33,954 bases of DNA from Bacteroidales bacterium UBA4230 (GCA_002395605.1 DGXO01000016.1:606-34559), one strand, 5' to 3'; shown: positions 8,209 through 16,431, counted from the stretch's first letter. Notes: generated by a model from the sequence alone, not told the origin. Numbers and translations: made by a program.

Positions 8209-8735
8209 GAATTATCGGCGGAAAACTTAAGGGGAAAGTGATCCTTCCCCCGGCCGGATACAAAGCCCGCCCCACCACGGACTTTGCCAAGGAAGGGCTT
8301 TTCAACATTCTGGACAATGAATATGAGTTTCAGGACCTCAAGGTTCTGGACCTTTTTGGCGGTACCGGATCCATTGCATTTGAATTCGCGTCCCGCGGCG
8401 CTTCGCGCGTCTATTCCATAGAGATGGCGCGGGAAAATGCGTCTTTCATTAAAACGGAGGCCGCCCGGCTTGGGCTTTCGAACGTCACCATGGTCCGTGA
8501 CAACGTATTTGACTTCCTTCCCATTTGCCGGGAGAAGTTCGATATTATCTTCGCGGACCCTCCGTATGCCCTTGAGGGCCTTGAAACGCTCCCGGACCTA
8601 ATTTTTTCGTTCGACCTCCTGCACCCGGAATGCTACTTTATCCTGGAGCACGGAGACGAACACTCATTCACCGGCCACCCGCACTTTGTGAAGGAGCGCC
8701 ACTACGGCCGCGTTCATTTTTCCTTCTTCGCTTAG
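8205..8735 (+). CDS. rsmD: 16S rRNA (guanine(966)-N(2))-methyltransferase RsmD
   Basis: The start is the ATG at 8205 (MRIIGGKLKG), overlapping the DUF3822 stop; a longer open frame runs upstream but its extension is only the shadow of DUF3822. The 176-residue product has the class I methyltransferase SAM-binding loop LDLFGGTGS (48-56) and the DPPY catalytic motif at 118-121, diagnostic of N2-guanine methylation. RRPTT-like ARPTTDFAKE near residues 21-30 is an RsmD hallmark. It modifies G966 (E. coli numbering) in the 30S subunit. It converges on mazG with only six bases between the two stops. Confidence 0.92.
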   Translation: MRIIGGKLKGKVILPPAGYKARPTTDFAKEGLFNILDNEYEFQDLKVLDLFGGTGSIAFEFASRGASRVYSIEMARENASFIKTEAARLGLSNVTMVRDNVFDFLPICREKFDIIFADPPYALEGLETLPDLIFSFDLLHPECYFILEHGDEHSFTGHPHFVKERHYGRVHFSFFA

Positions 8736-8741
8736 CTGGCC

Positions 8742-9533
8742 CTATAGCCCCTTAGCCTTGGCCTCGTCCCAGATTGCGTCCATTTCCTGAAGGGTCATGT
8801 CCTTGAAGGACAGTCCTTTGCGTATGGTGTGCTCTTCAAGATAAGTAAAGCGGCGGCGGAATTTTTCGGAGCTTCGGCTCAGGGCCGATTCCGGATCCAC
8901 CCCGTAAAGCCTGGCCGCATTGATTACGGCAAAAAGAAGGTCTCCGAACTCCATTTCAAGCTGGTCTTCGGATGCGCCGGCGGCAGCTTCGGAGACTTCG
9001 GCACACTCTTCCTTCACCTTGTCCCAAACGTCCTCCTTATTTTCCCAGTCGAAGCCGCATCCGCGGGCTTTTTCTTGCATAGAGAGAGCCTTGAGCATGG
9101 CGGGCATTGCCTTGGGGATGCCGGACATCACGCGTTTGTTGCCACCTTTTTCCTTGGCTTTCACAAGTTCCCAGGTGTCTGCAATCTCCTTGGCCGAAGT
9201 TGTCTTTCCGGCTTCCGGGCCGAATACGTGGGGATGGCGGAAGACCATCTTGTCGCACACCTTGTTAATGCTGTCGGCAATGTCAAAGGCGCCCTCTTCC
9301 TGCCCTATGCGGGCGTAGAACACCATGTGATACAGGAGGTCTCCTATCTCCTTGGCCGTGCCCTGGCGGTCTCCTTCCAGGATGGTTTCGCTTAGTTCAT
9401 ATACCTCTTCCTCCGTAAGGCGGCGGATGGAGTCGAAGGTTTGTTCGGCGTTCCAGGGGCATTTTACCCTTAGTTCGTCCATTATGTCAAGCAGGCGGCC
9501 GAAAGCCTGGAGTTTTTCTTCCCGTGTGTGCAT
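8742..9533 (-). CDS. mazG: Nucleoside triphosphate pyrophosphohydrolase MazG
   Basis: 263 residues, the standard length of two-domain MazG. Each half carries the acidic metal-binding helix pair: EEEVYELSETI with EIGDLLYHMVF in the N-terminal domain, and KEECAEVSEA with EFGDLLFAVINAAR in the C-terminal one. The opening LLDIMDELRVKCPWNAEQT is a clear MazG signature (CPWD-type). The enzyme hydrolyses NTPs and dNTPs to monophosphates and pyrophosphate, cleaning nucleotide pools and, in E. coli, lowering ppGpp. It is transcribed alone from the divergent region shared with the CoA hydrolase gene. Confidence 0.95.
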   Translation of the reverse strand: MHTREEKLQAFGRLLDIMDELRVKCPWNAEQTFDSIRRLTEEEVYELSETILEGDRQGTAKEIGDLLYHMVFYARIGQEEGAFDIADSINKVCDKMVFRHPHVFGPEAGKTTSAKEIADTWELVKAKEKGGNKRVMSGIPKAMPAMLKALSMQEKARGCGFDWENKEDVWDKVKEECAEVSEAAAGASEDQLEMEFGDLLFAVINAARLYGVDPESALSRSSEKFRRRFTYLEEHTIRKGLSFKDMTLQEMDAIWDEAKAKGL

Positions 9534-9552
9534 TTACTAGAGTTTTGGTATG

Positions 9553-9582
9553 CAAATATACGACAAATTATGCTTATATTTG
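9553..9582. promoter_or_regulatory. Divergent -7 elements between mazG and the CoA hydrolase
   Basis: TATATTTG occurs on the minus strand at 9560-9553, suitably placed for mazG (start 9533), and on the plus strand at 9575-9582. Neither has a clear TTG at normal spacing. The plus-strand box lies inside the first codons of the CoA hydrolase if the ATG at 9570 is used, which raises doubt about that start. Confidence 0.4.
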
Positions 9583-10850
9583 TAGATGTGTCTGAACTCA
9601 GATTCATAGAGGCCCAGGAAGCCGTAAAGGCTGTAAGGAGCGGTGACCACGTTCACCTCTCCAGCATTGCCAGCGTGCCGCATATCCTGGTAGAGGCACT
9701 CTGTGAGCGCACTGATTTAAGGGATGTTCACTTCCACCATTTCCACACGGAGGGTCCGGCGCCATACGCTGCCGGAGGCGCTTTCTTTGATCAGGGTTTT
9801 TTTGTAGGCCCCAATGTCCGCGCCAATGTGGCGGAGGGTCTGGCCGATTATATCCCCGTGAACCTCTTTGAAACCCAGGCCATGTACCGCAGCGGGGCGC
9901 TTCCCTGTGACGTTGCAATGGTGCAGGTATCGGAGCCGGAGAACGGGATGGTGTCCCTTGGCACATCCGTAGACTGCTCCGTGGCGGCGCTGGAAGTTGC
10001 CCGTGAGCGCATTGGGGTGGTGAATCCCAATGTCCCGTTTGCAGGTGGAAGCCTTGTCCCTGTGAGCCGTTTCACGGCGCTTGTGCGTGACAATCGGCCT
10101 CTAATTACCAAAACATACGCGGAGCCATCGGCCACGGACCTTGAAATTGGGCGGCATTGCGCAGGGCTTATCCCGGACGGCGCCTGCCTCCAGATGGGAA
10201 TAGGCTCCATGCCAAACGCCATTTGCGCGTGCCTGAAGGGACATAAGCACCTTGGCCTTCACACGGAAATGTTCTCAGACGGCGCCCTGGAACTTATCCG
10301 CGCCGGAGTCATCGACGGCTCCGCCAAGGCCATCGATACCGGAAAGGTAGTGGCGTCGTTTCTCCTTGGCTCTGAGGATGTTTACCGCTTTGTAGACCAT
10401 AATCCTGCCGTCCTCATGATGGACATCGCCTATACCAACGACCCCCGCACCATAGCGCAGAACCCCGGTATGGTTTCCATCAATTCGGCCATAGAGATAG
10501 ACATTACTGGGCAGGTTTCGGCCGATTCCATCGGTACTCGCATCTACTCCGGCACCGGCGGGCAACTGGATTTCGTGCGCGGAGCAAAGTACTCCAGAGG
10601 CGGAAAAGCCATAATAGCCATGGCATCCCGTACATCAAAAGGCGCCCCCAAAATTGTGCCCATGCTAAAGCCCGGCGCCGGTGTAGTAACCCCCAGGGCG
10701 GATGTCCAGTGGGTGGTAACGGAATTCGGCGCGGTGAACCTTTACGGAAAATCGCTTCAGGAAAGGGCCAGGCTGCTCATTTCCATTGCGCACCCCAATG
10801 ACCGTGAAGCCCTTGAAAAAGCAGCGTTTGAAAGATATCACAGATTATGA
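9570..10850 (+). CDS. Acetyl-CoA hydrolase/transferase family protein
   Basis: About 426 residues, normal for the family (PF02550 and PF13336). The product probably moves CoA between acetate and another short acid such as butyrate, 4-hydroxybutyrate or succinate, or hydrolyses acetyl-CoA. Visible family traits are the DHVHLSSIASVPHILVEAL opening, GIGSMPNAIC and HTEMFSDGALELI in the middle, and SGTGGQLDFVRGA followed later by VVTEFGAVNLYGKS. The catalytic glutamate is expected near the HTEMFSDG segment. The longest frame begins at 9528, overlapping mazG; ATG 9570 is more likely. GTG 9588 (giving SELRFIEAQEAV) fits the family start even better. The FNT-type channel gene follows with a four-base overlap. 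Confidence 0.88.
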   Translation: MLIFVDVSELRFIEAQEAVKAVRSGDHVHLSSIASVPHILVEALCERTDLRDVHFHHFHTEGPAPYAAGGAFFDQGFFVGPNVRANVAEGLADYIPVNLFETQAMYRSGALPCDVAMVQVSEPENGMVSLGTSVDCSVAALEVARERIGVVNPNVPFAGGSLVPVSRFTALVRDNRPLITKTYAEPSATDLEIGRHCAGLIPDGACLQMGIGSMPNAICACLKGHKHLGLHTEMFSDGALELIRAGVIDGSAKAIDTGKVVASFLLGSEDVYRFVDHNPAVLMMDIAYTNDPRTIAQNPGMVSINSAIEIDITGQVSADSIGTRIYSGTGGQLDFVRGAKYSRGGKAIIAMASRTSKGAPKIVPMLKPGAGVVTPRADVQWVVTEFGAVNLYGKSLQERARLLISIAHPNDREALEKAAFERYHRL

Positions 10851-11422
10851 ACAACCGTAAATCATTTTTTGCAGGCATCCTCATAGGCCTTGGCGCCTGC
10901 GGTTTTCTGGCCCTTGGAGGGCTTCCGGGCGCAATAATCTTTGCATTCGGCCTCATTGGAGTGGTACTTTCCGGCTCGCTTCTCTATACCGGACGGGCTG
11001 GAGTTATGCCGCTGAATGAAACCGGCCAGCTGGTCCTTATCTGGCTTTTCAACATACTGGCGTGCATTCTCCTTGGCCTTCTCATGATGTCTCTTGGCGG
11101 AGAACCCGTAGAAAGGGCGCAGGCGGCCGTTGCAGGCAGGCTGGCGCAGGGCCCGTGGAGGAGTTTCCTTAGGGCCGTTGGCTGCGGCCTTATCATTGAT
11201 ATTGCAGTGTGGCTGTACCGCACCACCAAGAACATACTCCCGGTGCTGTTTGGCGTGCCCCTTTTCATTGTTTGCGGCTTTTACCACTCCATTGCAGATG
11301 TGGTTTATCTTGTAGCCGCCTGGCAGTGGAGCCCGGACATCCTGTGGTACTATCCCGTCATTGTCCTTGGCAACTATGTGGGCTGCAATATAAGAAGAAT
11401 AGTTTTACCAAAAGAAATATAA
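10847..11422 (+). CDS. Short formate/nitrite transporter (FNT) family channel
   Basis: 191 residues, clearly shorter than typical FNT channels (about 250-290), with roughly six hydrophobic segments. FNT features can be followed: the LGGLPGAIIFAFGLIGVVL segment and LLYTGR (compare LFTGN in FNT), a cysteine-containing helix (GCGLIIDIAVW), and FYHSIAD at 145-151 with His147 in the place of the central pore histidine. LGNYVGCNI (174-182) matches the last FNT helix. The family passes formate, nitrite, acetate or lactate across the inner membrane. Coupling to the CoA hydrolase by overlapping stop and start suggests release or uptake of its acid product. Substrate is inference. Confidence 0.75.
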   Translation: MNNRKSFFAGILIGLGACGFLALGGLPGAIIFAFGLIGVVLSGSLLYTGRAGVMPLNETGQLVLIWLFNILACILLGLLMMSLGGEPVERAQAAVAGRLAQGPWRSFLRAVGCGLIIDIAVWLYRTTKNILPVLFGVPLFIVCGFYHSIADVVYLVAAWQWSPDILWYYPVIVLGNYVGCNIRRIVLPKEI

Positions 11423-11425
11423 GTT

Positions 11426-11671
11426 ATGGAAAAGAACGTAAATCTTGAAATCTGGTGGTCATCGCTCCCCATAAATGAGAAAGAGCGCATTGCCCGCAAG
11501 GGCATGTCAAAAGTGGGAGAAGTGGATGAATCACTTGTCCAGTACCCCGGCTGCACCCGCTGGTGGCAGTCCCTTGAGGAAAAGCGCAAAGAGAGCATCT
11601 ACGCCCACTGCGTTGCCAAGCACGGAGATGAACTCAAGGAGTGGAAAGAAGGCAATCCTTACGGAGACTAA
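11426..11671 (+). CDS. Small conserved-looking hypothetical protein
   Basis: 81 residues, highly charged, with tryptophan pairs at both ends of the core (EIWWSSLP and TRWWQSLEEK) and a short C-terminal segment ending NPYGD. There is no signal peptide or membrane segment. It follows the FNT gene by three bases and is therefore probably cotranscribed. The even spacing of the two W-W motifs suggests a small helical repeat fold. I do not recognise the family and assign no function; the codon use matches its neighbours, which supports a real gene. Confidence 0.65.
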   Translation: MEKNVNLEIWWSSLPINEKERIARKGMSKVGEVDESLVQYPGCTRWWQSLEEKRKESIYAHCVAKHGDELKEWKEGNPYGD

Positions 11672-11699
11672 ACCACGCTTTGCCCGTGAGGGCAGCTGT

Positions 11700-11778
11700 T
11701 TACACGTTTTTGGCCGATTTTGCGTAACGCCGTGCCCAAAAGGCTTTTGGTTACACAAAAACGGCCATTTTTGTGTAA
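11700..11778. repeat. Two 28-base palindromic repeats, inverted copies
   Basis: The copy at 11751-11778 has perfect 11-base arms, TTACACAAAAA and TTTTTGTGTAA, around CGGCCA. The copy at 11700-11727 has the same length and, when reverse-complemented, shares TTACnCAAAAnCGGCCA and GTGTAA with it. Between them CCAAAAG and CTTTTGG (11736-11750) form another small palindrome. The rest of 11672-11897 holds a weak TGCCC/GGGCA hairpin, GTGACGTCAC (11803-11812) and the stem-loop listed next; I see no gene. Confidence 0.7.
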
Positions 11779-11814
11779 TCAGCGGCCCTTAACGTATGAC
11801 CTGTGACGTCACGC

Positions 11815-11851
11815 ACGGCAACCTGCAGCATTTCACTTAGGCAGGTGCCGT
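11815..11851 (+). other. Stem-loop upstream of ettA
   Basis: ACGGCAACCTGC (11815-11826) pairs with GCAGGTGCCGT (11841-11851), 11 pairs with a single bulged A and a 14-base loop. AATTTTTG follows ten bases later, so it could be a weak terminator of the upstream operon or a leader structure of ettA. An imperfect -7 box, TATATTTA (11869-11876), lies between it and the ettA start. Confidence 0.5.
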
Positions 11852-11897
11852 ATGTGGGAAAATTTTTGTATATTTACACCTATATACACTATCCCCT

Positions 11898-13571
11898 ATG
11901 GCCGACGAAAAAATCATCTTCTCAATGAACCGGGTGAGCAAGGTGCTCCCCCACAATAACAAAGTCATTCTCAAGGACATATACCTAGGTTTCTACTACG
12001 GCGCCAAAATTGGTATAATCGGCCTTAACGGATCCGGTAAGTCCACCCTCCTCAAAATCATAGCCGGGGTGGAAAAACAGTACCGCGGAGAGGTTGTGTG
12101 GGCCCCGGGCGTGAGTGTTGGGTATCTGGAGCAGGAGCCTCAGATGGACCCTGATAAAACCGTGCTGGAAGTGGTCCAGGAGGGTGTCCAGGATGTCATG
12201 GACATCCTAAAGGAGTACAACGACATCTCCATGAAGTTCATGGAGCCCATGGACGACGACGAAATGAACCGGCTCATAGAGCGCCAGGGAGAACTCACGG
12301 AAAAGATAGACCATATGGGCGGCTGGGAGATAGACTCCAAGATTGAAAGGGCCATGGACGCCCTTCAGTGCCCTCCTGCAGAGCAGCTTACGCGTAACCT
12401 CTCCGGCGGTGAAAAGCGCCGCGTGGCCCTATGCCGCCTGCTTCTGAAGGAGCCGGATGTCCTTCTTCTGGACGAGCCCACCAACCACCTTGACGCCGAA
12501 TCCATCCAGTGGCTGGAAGCCCACCTGCAGCAGTACAAGGGCACGGTGATTGCCGTCACCCATGACCGCTACTTCCTTGACAATGTAGCCGGCTGGATCC
12601 TTGAACTGGACCGCGGAGAGGGCATTCCCTGGAAGGGCAACTACTCCTCCTGGCTGGAGCAGAAAACCCAGCGCCTTGCCCAGGAAGAGAAGGCCGAATC
12701 CAAACGCCGCAAAACCCTTGAGCGTGAACTGGAATGGGTCCGGATGGCTCCAAAAGCCCGCCAGGCCAAGCAGAAGGCCCGTCTTGGAGCCTATGAGAAA
12801 ATGGTTTCGGCCGATTCCAAACAAAAGGAGCAGAACCTTGAAATCTACATTCCCAACGGCCCGCACCTTGGGAACAATGTCATAAAGTTCACGGACGTTT
12901 CCAAAGCTTACGGAGACCGTCTTCTCTTTGAGCACCTGAGCTTTGAGCTGCCGCCTGCGGGTATAGTTGGTGTAATCGGCCCCAACGGCGCCGGTAAAAC
13001 CACGCTCTTCCGCCTTATCATGGGCCTTGAAAAGCCGGACACCGGCACCATAGAGATTGGAGACACCGTAAAGATTTCCTACGTAGACCAGCAGCACCGC
13101 TCCATAGACCCCGACAAAACCGTGTATGAGACCATTGCCGGAAACTCGGAATGGGTGCGCATGGGCGGCCGTGACATCAACGCCCGCGCCTGGGTGGCCC
13201 GCTTCAACTTCTCCGGCGCAGACCAGGAGAAAAAGTGCGGTGTCCTTTCCGGCGGTGAAAGAAACCGCCTGCACCTTGCCCTCACCCTCAAGGACGAAGG
13301 CAACGTGCTCCTTCTGGACGAACCCACCAACGACGTAGACGTGAACACCATCCGCGCGCTGGAAGAAGGTCTTGAGAACTTCGCAGGCTGCGCCGTTGTG
13401 GTGAGCCACGACCGTTGGTTCCTAGACCGCATAGCCACCCATATCCTGGCCTATGAAGGAGACGGCAAGGTTGTATTCTTTGAGGGCAACTTCCAGGAAT
13501 ACGAGGAAAACCGCAAGATGCGTCAGGGCACGGAGGTAAAACGCTTCAAATACAAGAAATTAACCAGATAA
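11898..13571 (+). CDS. ettA: Energy-dependent translational throttle protein EttA (ABC-F)
   Basis: 557 residues, nearly the length of E. coli EttA. Two ABC ATPase domains are complete: Walker A GLNGSGKST (42-50) and GPNGAGKTT, signatures LSGGEKRR and LSGGERNR, and Walker B regions LLLDEPTNHLD and LLLDEPTNDVD. The linker contains the charged KAESKRRKTLERELEWV segment, and the arm insert includes DHMGGWEIDSKIERAM. There are no membrane segments, as expected for ABC-F. EttA binds the ribosomal E site and adjusts the first steps of elongation to the ATP/ADP ratio. The MFS gene starts three bases after its stop. Confidence 0.95.
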   Translation: MADEKIIFSMNRVSKVLPHNNKVILKDIYLGFYYGAKIGIIGLNGSGKSTLLKIIAGVEKQYRGEVVWAPGVSVGYLEQEPQMDPDKTVLEVVQEGVQDVMDILKEYNDISMKFMEPMDDDEMNRLIERQGELTEKIDHMGGWEIDSKIERAMDALQCPPAEQLTRNLSGGEKRRVALCRLLLKEPDVLLLDEPTNHLDAESIQWLEAHLQQYKGTVIAVTHDRYFLDNVAGWILELDRGEGIPWKGNYSSWLEQKTQRLAQEEKAESKRRKTLERELEWVRMAPKARQAKQKARLGAYEKMVSADSKQKEQNLEIYIPNGPHLGNNVIKFTDVSKAYGDRLLFEHLSFELPPAGIVGVIGPNGAGKTTLFRLIMGLEKPDTGTIEIGDTVKISYVDQQHRSIDPDKTVYETIAGNSEWVRMGGRDINARAWVARFNFSGADQEKKCGVLSGGERNRLHLALTLKDEGNVLLLDEPTNDVDVNTIRALEEGLENFAGCAVVVSHDRWFLDRIATHILAYEGDGKVVFFEGNFQEYEENRKMRQGTEVKRFKYKKLTR

Positions 13572-13574
13572 ACA

Positions 13575-14903
13575 ATGAAAACTAAAGTTAGTTCCCGCAC
13601 CGTCTTCATTGCCATAGTGGCAGCCCTGGGCGGTATCCTGTTCGGGTATGACACCGCCGTTATCTCCGGTACCACGGAGGTTGTGAAATCACAGTTCGGC
13701 CTCACTACCGGCGGCGAAGGCTGGTATGTAGGATGCGCCCTCATAGGCTCAATCATCGGCGTACTTGTGGCCGGCATGATGTCGGATTTCCTGGGCCGAA
13801 AAAAGACCATGCTCATTTCGGCCGTCCTGTTCTCAATTTCGGCCATAGGATGCGCCGTGTGCGCAGATTTCACCCAGCTTGTGATTTACCGCATGGTGGG
13901 CGGATTCGGCATTGGAATAGTTTCAATTGTGTCACCGGTATATATCTCGGAGGTGTCCCCCGCCGAAGTCCGCGGCACAATGGTAAGCCTTTATCAGCTT
14001 TTCATAACCATAGGCTTCCTGCTTGCGTACCTTATGAACTTCATCATCCTGAAGGGTGCAGTGCTGGATTCCACAGACCCTGAGCTTGGTGCAAGGATGT
14101 TCAACCAGGAATACTGGAGAGGCATGCTTGGCTGCGAGGCCATCCCGGACCTTCTGTTCCTGGTGCTCATCTTCTTCATTCCGGAAAGCCCGCGCTGGCT
14201 CCAGGTTCGCGGCCAGCGTGAAGACAAGAGCGAGGAATGGAAGGCTCTCCGTGAACCCGGCATCCTGAAGGCCGTCCTCATCGGCTCGGCCATTGCCATC
14301 CTTGGCCAGTTCATGGGAGTCAACGCCGTTCTCTACTACGGCCCCAAGATTTTTGCCGATGCCGGCTTTGAGGATCCCCTCTTCTCCACCGTGCTTGTTG
14401 GCATTGTGAATATGCTCACAACTGTGATTGCACTTGCCATCATAGACAAAGTGGGCCGAAAACAACTTGTGTGGTGGGGCGTTGGCGGAATGATTTTCTG
14501 CCTCCTCATGATCGGCCTGTATTTCCTGCCTTTCACCAACCTTCCCACATGGTTCATGCTTGTGTTCTTCCTGCTGTATGTGTTCTGCACGGCCATTTCC
14601 ATAAGCGCAGTGGTGTTTGTGCTCCTCTCTGAAATGTATCCCAACAGGGTGCGCGGCCTTGCAATGTCCATTGCCGGATTCGCCCTCTGGATTGGAACCT
14701 ACCTCATTGGCCAGCTCACTCCCTGGATGCTGGAAACCCTCACCCCGGCCGGAACCTTCTTCCTGTTTGCCTTCATGTGCGTACCTTACCTCTGGATCAT
14801 GTACAAGTACGTCCCCAACACTACGGGCAAGACCCTGGAAGAGATTGAAGAGTACTGGAGCCGCTTTGGCGGCCGTGGAGACAAAGCTCAGAGTATCAAG
14901 TAG
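13575..14903 (+). CDS. Sugar porter family MFS transporter (XylE-like)
   Basis: 442 residues with about twelve membrane helices. Sugar-porter signatures are present: GGILFGYDTAVISG at the first helix, DFLGRKKTML after the second, PESPRWL after the sixth, and TTGKTLEEIEEYW at the end (PET-type motif). The family imports monosaccharides with protons across the inner membrane. The cytoplasmic stretch between PESPRWL and the seventh helix (GILKAVLIGSAIAILGQFMG) is only about 20 residues, whereas XylE-type proteins have some 50-60 there, so part of the intracellular helix domain is missing without a frame break. It sits before genes with amino-sugar links, but the actual sugar is unknown. Confidence 0.9.
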   Translation: MKTKVSSRTVFIAIVAALGGILFGYDTAVISGTTEVVKSQFGLTTGGEGWYVGCALIGSIIGVLVAGMMSDFLGRKKTMLISAVLFSISAIGCAVCADFTQLVIYRMVGGFGIGIVSIVSPVYISEVSPAEVRGTMVSLYQLFITIGFLLAYLMNFIILKGAVLDSTDPELGARMFNQEYWRGMLGCEAIPDLLFLVLIFFIPESPRWLQVRGQREDKSEEWKALREPGILKAVLIGSAIAILGQFMGVNAVLYYGPKIFADAGFEDPLFSTVLVGIVNMLTTVIALAIIDKVGRKQLVWWGVGGMIFCLLMIGLYFLPFTNLPTWFMLVFFLLYVFCTAISISAVVFVLLSEMYPNRVRGLAMSIAGFALWIGTYLIGQLTPWMLETLTPAGTFFLFAFMCVPYLWIMYKYVPNTTGKTLEEIEEYWSRFGGRGDKAQSIK

Positions 14904-14914
14904 TTACCACAAAG

Positions 14915-14938
14915 AGGGTGCTCGTTTTTCGGCACCCT
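14915..14938. terminator. Hairpin after the MFS gene
   Basis: AGGGTGC (14915-14921) pairs with GCACCCT (14932-14938) around a ten-base T-rich loop. It lies 12 bases after the MFS stop and 17 before the oxidoreductase start. There is no T tract after it, so termination would be weak; an RNA-stabilising or attenuating role is equally possible. Confidence 0.4.
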
Positions 14939-14955
14939 AAAACAGATAACTAGCA

Positions 14956-16395
14956 ATGAATCAAAAACTTATCTCCACGGTATTCCTTGCCCTGCTGGCG
15001 GCCTGCACGCCGAAATACGATCTTGTGGTGGTTGGCGGCGGCACGGGAGGCACGGCTGCGGCAATAGAGGCGGCGCGCGGCAGCGCCAAGGTGCTGGTTG
15101 TAGAGGAGAGCCCGTGGCTTGGCGGCATGCTCACAAGCGCCGGAGTCAGTGCCATAGACGGCAATTACAGGCTCCGCGGCGGCCTGTTTGGGGAGTTCAC
15201 GGATTCCCTGGCGGCCCGTTACAGCGGCTATGAGGCCCTGAAGTCCGGCTGGGTGTCAAACATCCTGTTCAATCCTGCAGTTGGGGCCGATATTTTTAGC
15301 AACATGGCCCGTGAGGCAGGTGTGGAAGTGAGGTTCGGAACAACCGTAACAGGCATTAGCGGCCACTGGGCGCTTACCCTAAGTGACGGCTCCAAAGTAA
15401 AGGCACGTGTCCTTGCGGACGGCACCGAGCTTGGGGAGATTGCCCTTGAAGCCGGGGCCGAAGAACTCCAGGACCGCGTTTCGCTTCAGGACATGACATA
15501 CGCCGCAACGGTAAAGTGGTACGATCACGATGTTCCTATGGACGAGCCCGAGGACTATAATCCGGACCTTTACCGCAGCTGCACCGACACCTGGCCCGCA
15601 GACATGACACTCTCCTACGGCGCTCTCCCGGACGGTCACATCATGCTCAACTGGCCCCAGGGCGGCAACGACATCTATCTGGACTACCTTGACATGCCGC
15701 GTGAAGATGTTTACCGCAAAGCCAAGAACCGTACGCTTGGGTACATCTACTACCTCCAGACGGAACTCGGTTACCGCAATCTGGGTATAGCTGACGATGT
15801 TTTTCCTTCGACCGACGGCCTGCCTTTCTATCCTTATTACAGGGAATCCCGCCGCTTTGCAGGACGTGACACCATGACTCTGGATGCGGCAAAAAGGCCC
15901 TACGACTTTGACCTTTACACCCGTGCCATCGCCGTTGGAGACTACCCCGTGGACCATCATCACAACCAAAATCCCCGCAGGGAAGAACTCTCCCACCTGT
16001 GGTACGGGAAAATCCCGTCGTTCAGCGTACCCATGGACGTACTTGTTCCCGTGAACGTGGAAGACCTCCTTCTTACGGAAAAGAACATCTCCGTGAGCTG
16101 GGAAATGAACGGCGCCACCCGCCTGCAGCCCGTTGTAATGGGGCTGGGGCAGGCCGCAGGGGCTCTGGCCGCAATAGCCGTGAAATCCGGGAGGCACACC
16201 TCAGAAGTATCGGCCCGGGAAGTCCAGGAGGTGCTTCTGGACCACGGATGCTACCTCCTTCCGTTCCTGGACCTTAAGCCGTCGGAGCCCGGCTTCCGTG
16301 AACTTCAGGAAAAGGGCGTCAGAGGTGAAGTCAAAGGTACCGGCCGAAGCGTAGGCTGGGCCAACGAAACCTGGGTAAACACCCCAGCCGAGTAA
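14956..16395 (+). CDS. Exported FAD-dependent oxidoreductase, lipoprotein (FAD_oxidored type)
   Basis: 479 residues. A signal peptide ends in LLAAC, with the lipidated cysteine at residue 17. The dinucleotide-binding loop VVVGGGTGGTAAAIEAAR follows at once, with a glutamate at the end of the second strand (VLVVEESPWLGGM), the pattern of PF12831. The C-terminal part has the FAD-closing segment TRLQPVVMGLGQAAGALAA. Such proteins are frequent near Bacteroidetes sugar loci, but few have known substrates. The lipid anchor places it in the envelope, so FAD must be bound after export or the signal is atypical. It may oxidise a sugar or cyclitol; this is inference. Confidence 0.85.
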   Translation: MNQKLISTVFLALLAACTPKYDLVVVGGGTGGTAAAIEAARGSAKVLVVEESPWLGGMLTSAGVSAIDGNYRLRGGLFGEFTDSLAARYSGYEALKSGWVSNILFNPAVGADIFSNMAREAGVEVRFGTTVTGISGHWALTLSDGSKVKARVLADGTELGEIALEAGAEELQDRVSLQDMTYAATVKWYDHDVPMDEPEDYNPDLYRSCTDTWPADMTLSYGALPDGHIMLNWPQGGNDIYLDYLDMPREDVYRKAKNRTLGYIYYLQTELGYRNLGIADDVFPSTDGLPFYPYYRESRRFAGRDTMTLDAAKRPYDFDLYTRAIAVGDYPVDHHHNQNPRREELSHLWYGKIPSFSVPMDVLVPVNVEDLLLTEKNISVSWEMNGATRLQPVVMGLGQAAGALAAIAVKSGRHTSEVSAREVQEVLLDHGCYLLPFLDLKPSEPGFRELQEKGVRGEVKGTGRSVGWANETWVNTPAE

Positions 16396-16405
16396 TTCGA
16401 AGCAT

Positions 16406-16431
16406 GTCATTCTGAACTAAGTGAAGAATCT
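16406..16431. repeat. Dispersed GTCATTCTGA-type intergenic repeat
   Basis: The 26 bases begin GTCATTCTGAAC and end GTGAAGAATCT. From memory, close variants of this sequence recur between genes in many Bacteroidetes and other bacteria. This copy ends three bases before the ATG of the DUF5009 gene and so forms its translation initiation region. No second full copy occurs in the window. Confidence 0.55.

Noticed and set aside
12429..13409. 326-codon open frame on the minus strand
   Set aside because: Antisense shadow of ettA, whose ATPase motifs are complete on the plus strand.
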